Shown here: positions 60,022 through 64,000 of the stretch, piece by piece
Position numbering within the stretch: position 1 is the stretch's first letter
Layout of the letters: each line of letters opens with the position of its first letter
DNA from: a virus
Reading direction: 5' to 3' (one strand)
IMG/VR virus record: IMGVR_UViG_3300048694_001042
Coordinates: 1 to 64,000 of that record
Length of the DNA: 64,000 nt
Notes under the pieces: generated by a model
Databases searched by the model: none
Told to the model about the DNA's origin: nothing
What the model saw: the letters and a program-made list of their open reading frames with translations, nothing else
Position numbers and translations under genes: made by a program

Positions 60022-60231
60022 ATGGAAACACTAGCAAAACAAATTTTTCAAGAGAATCCCATCATTGCATCCGAGAGCATGTTGCTGAGTCTGGGGTTTG
60101 AACGTATGCGAAAAGAACAAGGATCCAAGGCTGCTCGTTATTACTTTTGGTATGACGAGGACTTCCCTGCAGACTATGTCAGTGAGTACTTTTGGCTGCA
60201 ACGTCAGGTTCGAATCGGGGTTGACCAATAA
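60022..60231 (+). CDS. Small early-type protein, leaderless
   Basis: A 69-residue protein (METLAKQIFQENPIIASES...) with aromatic and charged residues in the second half (RYYFWYDEDFPADYVSEYFWL). No ribosome site; its stop lies inside promoter G. Function unknown. Confidence 0.7.
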   Translation: METLAKQIFQENPIIASESMLLSLGFERMRKEQGSKAARYYFWYDEDFPADYVSEYFWLQRQVRIGVDQ

Positions 60232-60249
60232 TTCCCATTTTGCTATAAT
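60221..60249 (+). promoter_or_regulatory. Cassette promoter G
   Basis: TTGACC (60221-60226), 17-nt spacer, TATAAT (60244-60249), extended TGC. The ATG at 60259 is 9 nt after the -10 box, so the message is leaderless or nearly so. Confidence 0.85.
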
Positions 60250-60258
60250 TACACTACT

Positions 60259-60417
60259 ATGAAGCCCATACAGTTTACACTGCCGCCTGTTAAGGAACGT
60301 CGACACCGTGCTCTATTCGATCGCGACTTGCCGTTCCGCGGACGTGTGGAAAAAAGCAAAACTGAGTATCAACGCAAACCCAAACATCGAGGCCGAGATG
60401 ATAACCTTCACTCCTGA
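60259..60417 (+). CDS. 52-residue basic protein
   Basis: A strongly basic protein (MKPIQFTLPPVKERRHRALF...) ending RKPKHRGRDDNLHS. It overlaps the next gene by 20 nt. A short basic early protein could bind nucleic acid or RNA polymerase; no family recognised. Confidence 0.6.
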   Translation: MKPIQFTLPPVKERRHRALFDRDLPFRGRVEKSKTEYQRKPKHRGRDDNLHS

Positions 60418-60616
60418 ACAAGAACAGTTCATGCAACTAACCCAAACTCGTTCGTACTATCAAGGTATGCGCGAAGGTGTTGAGTTATATGCACACTGGC
60501 GGGACGGTGTACAGTATGTGGGTACCACTGGCCGCACTCTCAAGCAAGCTCTTGCTGATATCAACAGTGAAGAAGCACAGAGCATGGCTCGTTGCGATCG
60601 ATTGAAGGTGATATGA
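60398..60616 (+). CDS. Small early-type protein
   Basis: A 72-residue protein (MITFTPEQEQFMQLTQTRSYY...) with an amphipathic helix and a GTTGRTLKQALADI segment. Overlaps both neighbours. Function unknown. Confidence 0.6.
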   Translation: MITFTPEQEQFMQLTQTRSYYQGMREGVELYAHWRDGVQYVGTTGRTLKQALADINSEEAQSMARCDRLKVI

Positions 60617-60939
60617 GCAACTCTAAACGCAGAAGCCACTCTAAGCGCAAAACCACGCGAGTACGAGTTGCCCAGGCTGAGTCCGTCGATTGGTGGACCG
60701 AGCCCAACATTGAATTCAAAAAGCACGAGCTCATTCCACGGACCAAAGATGTTTTTGGTGAGCCCGGAATCCAAGCAGGCCGTCGTTGGTTCTACAAAAC
60801 CAATCGTGAATATTTCTACAATCGAACGCCAACACTCAACGGTGGCTGGGTGAGCGTTTCCAGAACGCGAATGTTTCTTGACTTCTATTTCAAACGTCCA
60901 GAGGATGCCACATGGTTTCAACTAAAGTGTATGGGCTGA
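60613..60939 (+). CDS. Basic hypothetical protein
   Basis: A 108-residue protein with an Arg/Lys/Ser-rich start (MSNSKRRSHSKRKTTRVRV) and an aromatic-rich centre (RRWFYKTNREYFYNR). It overlaps both neighbours. Function unknown; nucleic-acid binding is possible. Confidence 0.65.
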   Translation: MSNSKRRSHSKRKTTRVRVAQAESVDWWTEPNIEFKKHELIPRTKDVFGEPGIQAGRRWFYKTNREYFYNRTPTLNGGWVSVSRTRMFLDFYFKRPEDATWFQLKCMG

Positions 60940-61169
60940 TTGCAGCCTTGGTGTTGACCACAGCTGGTTGCACTACCAATCGTGCTCCGCCTGTTGATGT
61001 GAGACTCGTCCCTAATGATTGTGTTAACCGCCAACTGATAATAAACTATCTCAGTGAGCAAGCCGCACTGCCCCGCGGAACCCTTGAAAGCCAACAAGAC
61101 TATGAACGTACTCGCGCAGAAATTCGTCAACGTATTTGGACCATGCGTTATTATTGCCAGCCTGTGTAG
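60912..61169 (+). CDS. Lipoprotein, tandem paralogue 1
   Basis: An 85-residue lipoprotein with a signal segment and lipobox LTTAGC (acylated Cys at 20). The mature part has a DC ... YYC pattern, also seen in the overlapping lipoprotein at 61102, so the two may be duplicates. Overlapping lipoproteins recall Rz/Rz1 spanin pairs, but both here carry a lipobox. Probably in the outer membrane. Confidence 0.7.
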   Translation: MVSTKVYGLIAALVLTTAGCTTNRAPPVDVRLVPNDCVNRQLIINYLSEQAALPRGTLESQQDYERTRAEIRQRIWTMRYYCQPV

Positions 61170-61392
61170 TGGTTGTGCAACAGGAACACCCAGCCGCGTG
61201 GCCATTGATCCCTATGACTTGAATTACTTTCAACCTGATTGCAGTCAAAAGGCACAGCAAATTGCATTTTTACAAAGTCTCCGCCGCAGTCCTGAAGATC
61301 GAGCATTCACGCTCAGTGGCTGGTTTGGTGTGGACGATCAAGTAAACTGGACCATTAACTCTCACATACTGTATCTCAAACAATACTGCTAA
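61102..61392 (+). CDS. Lipoprotein, tandem paralogue 2
   Basis: A 96-residue lipoprotein. ATG 61102 gives a signal segment and lipobox LCSGC near 20-24. It overlaps the first lipoprotein by 68 nt in another frame and shares its DC ... YC pattern, ending LKQYC. Its stop overlaps the next start. Confidence 0.7.
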   Translation: MNVLAQKFVNVFGPCVIIASLCSGCATGTPSRVAIDPYDLNYFQPDCSQKAQQIAFLQSLRRSPEDRAFTLSGWFGVDDQVNWTINSHILYLKQYC

Positions 61393-61952
61393 TGAAAAAA
61401 TTATTGTTATTGATTGCCTTGCCTGCTGTGGTTTCAGCGCAACAATGCGTGTTGCAAGACCGTACAGTGACTCGAGGTACTGTAGTCATCCAAGAGCGCA
61501 GTGAAATGCGAGCCGAAGTGGTACCAGCGTTTAACGGTGGCCGCAAGTGTATGGCCAGCTTTCGAGTACGAATTGGTGGCGAATGGCACAGCGCATTTGG
61601 TGAATACGAATGGCCTGGCGACCGACCCAGAGAAGAAGCCTGTGCTGTGGCTGTGAAACGTGCTGAAGATTCTGTGCGCGAGCGTGTGAGCCGGACTCAA
61701 GTTGTGACAGAAAAGACGTTGATTTGTTCAGACAATCCGGACCACCAAACCTTGCGGTCCATGAATCCTGGAACTATTGGCAAACTCAGCCAGTTCCGAC
61801 CCCATCCTGATTTACCTCGTGAGTTTTGGCATAACGGTGCCCCATGCAGGTTCTTTTTGGATAGCACCTATACCGGATCCGATGTAAGGACTTGGCAAGG
61901 TGTGATTTGTAAGCTACAAGACTCAAATTGGGTAGTGGTTGACAAATTTTAA
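61392..61952 (+). CDS. Secreted Cys-containing protein
   Basis: A 186-residue protein with a signal peptide (MKKLLLLIALPAVVSAQ). Six Cys residues in the mature part could form disulfides. It starts in the upstream stop, so it belongs to the lipoprotein operon. Function unknown. Confidence 0.7.
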   Translation: MKKLLLLIALPAVVSAQQCVLQDRTVTRGTVVIQERSEMRAEVVPAFNGGRKCMASFRVRIGGEWHSAFGEYEWPGDRPREEACAVAVKRAEDSVRERVSRTQVVTEKTLICSDNPDHQTLRSMNPGTIGKLSQFRPHPDLPREFWHNGAPCRFFLDSTYTGSDVRTWQGVICKLQDSNWVVVDKF

Positions 61953-61967
61953 TTTTGGTGCTATACT
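61939..61967 (+). promoter_or_regulatory. Sigma70-type promoter for the Lpp20-like gene
   Basis: TTGACA (61939-61944), 17-nt spacer, TATACT (61962-61967). A GAAAGG site and the ATG at 62000 follow. Confidence 0.85.
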
Positions 61968-61999
61968 ACATTATCCTCAACTAACCTGAAAGGTTTGAA

Positions 62000-62824
62000 A
62001 TGAAAGTTTATCGTTTGTTACTTGTTGCAGTCACTGCCAATTTGGTTGCCTGCGCCAGCGCCCAAAAAGCTGAAACTGTGGTTGCTCCGCAACCGGTTGC
62101 ATCGGCACCGGCACCGGCACCGGCGGCGGCTGCTCCTGCTCCGCATCCTTATGCATTGCCCCCACAGGCCATGCGTACTGTGACCCCTGCTCCGGCGTGG
62201 TTCATTCAACTGCCTGAGAGTACTGCCGAAATGGTGTTTGCCGCGGCAACTGCTACCAGCGTAGACGAGCAAATGGCTTACAGCAAGGCTCGCATGTTTG
62301 CAGAACAAAAGCTGGTTGAACAAACTCGATCAGTGATTCGCACTCAGACCAAGAGCTACCGCAACGACACAGGTGCCGCCATGGTAGAGAGTTTTGAAAC
62401 TGTGGTTCGCAAAAACGCCAATGGTGAGCTGATTGGTGCCCAGCGTGTGGACAGCCAAGTCACGTTTGACGGACGTCAGTACAAGGTCTACGTGTTGTTG
62501 CGTTTGCCACTAGGCGATGCTAACGTACTGGCCAAAGAACGCGAATCTGCAAAACTGCGTCGAGAAGCTGAACTACGAAGTGGCCGTGCCCAGCAAGATC
62601 TTGACCGAGCAGTGGATGCTGAAAAGCAAGAGCAAGAAAAAGCTGACCAAAATCTACGCAAAGAAGTTGGTCCTCGAGCCGAAAGTGCCGTGCCCACTGT
62701 GTCTGTGCCAGTTTCGCAAGGTGAGCTCAAGCTTTTGGATGTAGAAAACGCTGAATACAAAGCTCGTCGGGCAGAAGCACTGGAAAAGCCCGGGGCAGTG
62801 ATAGGACAAACTACCCTACGATAA
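62000..62824 (+). CDS. LPP20-type lipoprotein
   Basis: A 274-residue protein with signal segment and lipobox LVAC (Cys near 18), an Ala/Pro-rich linker (about 25-60), then a segment like LPP20 lipoproteins (PAWFIQLPES ... MAYSKARMFAEQKLVEQ). A coiled coil spans about 180-215. It probably sits in the outer membrane or periplasm; function unknown. Confidence 0.75.
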   Translation: MKVYRLLLVAVTANLVACASAQKAETVVAPQPVASAPAPAPAAAAPAPHPYALPPQAMRTVTPAPAWFIQLPESTAEMVFAAATATSVDEQMAYSKARMFAEQKLVEQTRSVIRTQTKSYRNDTGAAMVESFETVVRKNANGELIGAQRVDSQVTFDGRQYKVYVLLRLPLGDANVLAKERESAKLRREAELRSGRAQQDLDRAVDAEKQEQEKADQNLRKEVGPRAESAVPTVSVPVSQGELKLLDVENAEYKARRAEALEKPGAVIGQTTLR

Positions 62825-62830
62825 ACGGCT

Positions 62831-62838
62831 TATAAATA
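62831..62838 (+). promoter_or_regulatory. Perfect late promoter box upstream of clpP, nested in the terminator
   Basis: TATAAATA, exact T4 late consensus. The start near 62844 would fall in the left arm of the terminator hairpin, so the clpP transcript should escape it. Confidence 0.65.
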
Positions 62839-62867
62839 AAAGCGGCTCCCGGGCCGCTTTTATTTTT
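62838..62867 (+). terminator. Rho-independent terminator
   Basis: AAAAGCGGC (62838-62846) pairs with GCCGCTTTT (62853-62861) around TCCCGG, followed by a T-rich stretch. Confidence 0.85.
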
Positions 62868-62875
62868 GGCAAATC

Positions 62876-63448
62876 ATGGCAAACGACATCGACACATCAG
62901 ATAAATCCCCAGGACAACTGCTACAAGAAAACGGAATGTATGTTTTCATGGGCGAAGTTGACCATGACAATATCAAGCCGATCATAGAGTGGATCTTGCA
63001 CGAAAACTACGTGGTCAAGAAAAAGAAAAAAGAACTGCTGTTGATGATTTGCAGTGATGGTGGCAGTGTGGAAAGTGCGTTTGCTCTAATCGACGTGATG
63101 CGTAGCAGTAACATACATATCAAAACAGTGGGACTGGGGCAGATAGCAAGTGCAGGACTTCTGATATTCTTAGCAGGGTCTCCGGGACGCAGAGTGCTCA
63201 CTCCCAACACATCAATATTGAGCCATCAGTTCAGTTGGGGCTCAGATGGCAAGGCACATGAACTGTTTGCCACAATCAAAGAGTTTGAGCTTACTCACAA
63301 ACGCATGGTCCAACACTATCGAGACACCACAGGCTTGGATGACGAGGAAATTAAAAAGACCTTGCTTCCCCCGCATGATGTGTGGCTCACAGCAGAAGAA
63401 GCGTTGGAATACAATATCTGCGACGCAATTTCAGAAATTCAACGCTGA
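62876..63448 (+). CDS. clpP: ClpP protease
   Basis: A 190-residue ClpP (E. coli mature form 193). The triad is Ser92 in GQIASAGLL, His117 in SHQFSWG and Asp168 in HDVWLTAEEALEY, so it should be active. It forms the proteolytic ring used by ClpX (phage copy at 45069) or host ClpA/ClpX. No ribosome site is clear. Its gene is 17 kb away from clpX and has its own late-type box. It overlaps the opposite-strand gene by 10 nt. Confidence 0.92.
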   Translation: MANDIDTSDKSPGQLLQENGMYVFMGEVDHDNIKPIIEWILHENYVVKKKKKELLLMICSDGGSVESAFALIDVMRSSNIHIKTVGLGQIASAGLLIFLAGSPGRRVLTPNTSILSHQFSWGSDGKAHELFATIKEFELTHKRMVQHYRDTTGLDDEEIKKTLLPPHDVWLTAEEALEYNICDAISEIQR

Positions 63449-64000
63449 CGACGTTCTCTACCCAGTGTACCAGCATCGGTTTTAGGGCCGGCTGCGGAAC
63501 GTGCAGTTTTTACTCCTGGACCTGTGAGTCTAGTAGGCTCTTCAGGTGCAACGCCGCCAGCACTGGCTTTTAAGTTTGGTCGGCGATCCATGGCTCGTTC
63601 CAGTGACTGTGCGCTGACAGGATCGTCCCACTTGGCTCTGCGATACTCAGTCAGTTTTTCCAGCAACGGTTCTTTTTCAATATAGTTACGAACATACAAA
63701 CCACTGGGGCGATTTTCAATCTTCATTCTGACTGTGAGCAATTTGTTTTTGGGATTGCCACGCTCGTGAATCACAACTTCGGGCCAAGTTTTGCTGTCAT
63801 TGTAGGTAGCACCCAAATCAACTGTTTGAAGTTTTCTCACCAGGTTGTTGAATCTCAAGACCTTGAACCCACCTTTGTCAAAGTCCACTAGTTCGACCTT
63901 GGGGTCTCCCAGTGTAGCAAAGTGTGTGATTCCTCTAGCAATGCTGTCAATCATGCCAGCTTCTTCTTTGGCGCTGGCATTTTTTAATTCTGTATCAATT
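63439..64000 (-). CDS. Hypothetical protein, minus strand (5' end outside the window)
   Basis: At least 187 residues; the frame stays open to the window edge, so the start lies beyond 64000 (an internal ATG is at 63954). It has a VELVDFDKGGFKVLRFNNLVRKL region, a conserved-looking RMKIENRPSGLYVRNYI stretch, and a basic, low-complexity C-terminus (ARSAAGPKTDAGTLGRERRQR). Function unknown. Confidence 0.7.
   Translation of the reverse strand, partial: IDTELKNASAKEEAGMIDSIARGITHFATLGDPKVELVDFDKGGFKVLRFNNLVRKLQTVDLGATYNDSKTWPEVVIHERGNPKNKLLTVRMKIENRPSGLYVRNYIEKEPLLEKLTEYRRAKWDDPVSAQSLERAMDRRPNLKASAGGVAPEEPTRLTGPGVKTARSAAGPKTDAGTLGRERRQR

Noticed and set aside
1-64000. Prophage or bacterial chromosome segment
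   Set aside because: No integrase, attachment repeats or host housekeeping stretches; gene packing, late boxes and the T4-type replication set point to a lytic phage.

Overview
This 64 kb window is one stretch of a large T4-superfamily myovirus (Straboviridae-like) genome. The evidence is a T4-type replication and recombination set: gp32 single-strand binding protein, UvsX, UvsY, UvsW, gp61 primase, gp41 helicase, gp30 ligase, NrdA/NrdB with glutaredoxin, and dCMP deaminase. Genes are tightly packed with 1-4 nt stop/start overlaps, and many 30-100 codon genes are present. T4-type late promoter boxes (TATAAATA and variants) coexist with strong sigma70-type promoters. No integrase, rRNA, tRNA or CRISPR was seen. 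There are no photosynthesis genes, so a cyanobacterial host is unlikely. Lipoproteins, glycan-synthesis genes, a phasin-like protein and isocitrate lyase suggest an aquatic Gram-negative heterotroph, perhaps a betaproteobacterium that stores polyhydroxyalkanoate; this host guess is inference.

Layout. 1-4550: a possible virion/core protein, then gp32-uvsX-acidic protein-uvsY. 4558-9918: a glycan cluster (cytidylyltransferase-cupin fusion and six glycosyltransferase-like genes). 9921-12529: promoter cassettes driving small genes and an AAA+ ATPase, ending in tandem terminators. 12563-20859: uvsW, small conserved genes, a 192-residue DnaE-like protein, a baseplate-like protein, primase and helicase. 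20892-31609: structural and conserved phage genes, dCMP deaminase, a PD-(D/E)XK nuclease and a tailspike-like protein. 31615-37035: a nucleotide-reduction operon with isocitrate lyase inserted between nrdA and nrdB. 37339-39590: PAAR-like spike tip and a large structural protein. 39632-43106: more promoter cassettes, small genes and DNA ligase. 43103-43631: a promoter followed by a structured leader RNA. 43636-49590: a membrane protein, then clpX, ribosomal protein bS21, dnaK, hsp20 and clpS. 49584-54389: phosphoesterase, fatty acid desaturase, nucleotide-sugar dehydrogenase and UV endonuclease. 54462-63448: secreted and membrane proteins, an H1-tailed CxC protein, the phasin-like gene, lipoproteins and clpP.

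The most notable system is a phage-encoded protein-quality set: ClpX, ClpP, ClpS, DnaK, Hsp20 and bS21. The dnaK, hsp20 and phasin leaders share a two-part design: a 5' hairpin carrying GGTCGGG, then CTTGCTT-N3/4-AAGGAG, in which CTTGCTT can pair with the Shine-Dalgarno site much like the anti-SD arm of ROSE RNA thermometers. Second, many genes appear leaderless, with the start codon 5-9 nt after a -10 box or late box and no Shine-Dalgarno. Third, several promoters are nested in terminators, so upstream transcription stops while the new transcript begins inside the hairpin. Function calls come from reading motifs by eye; no database search was run.
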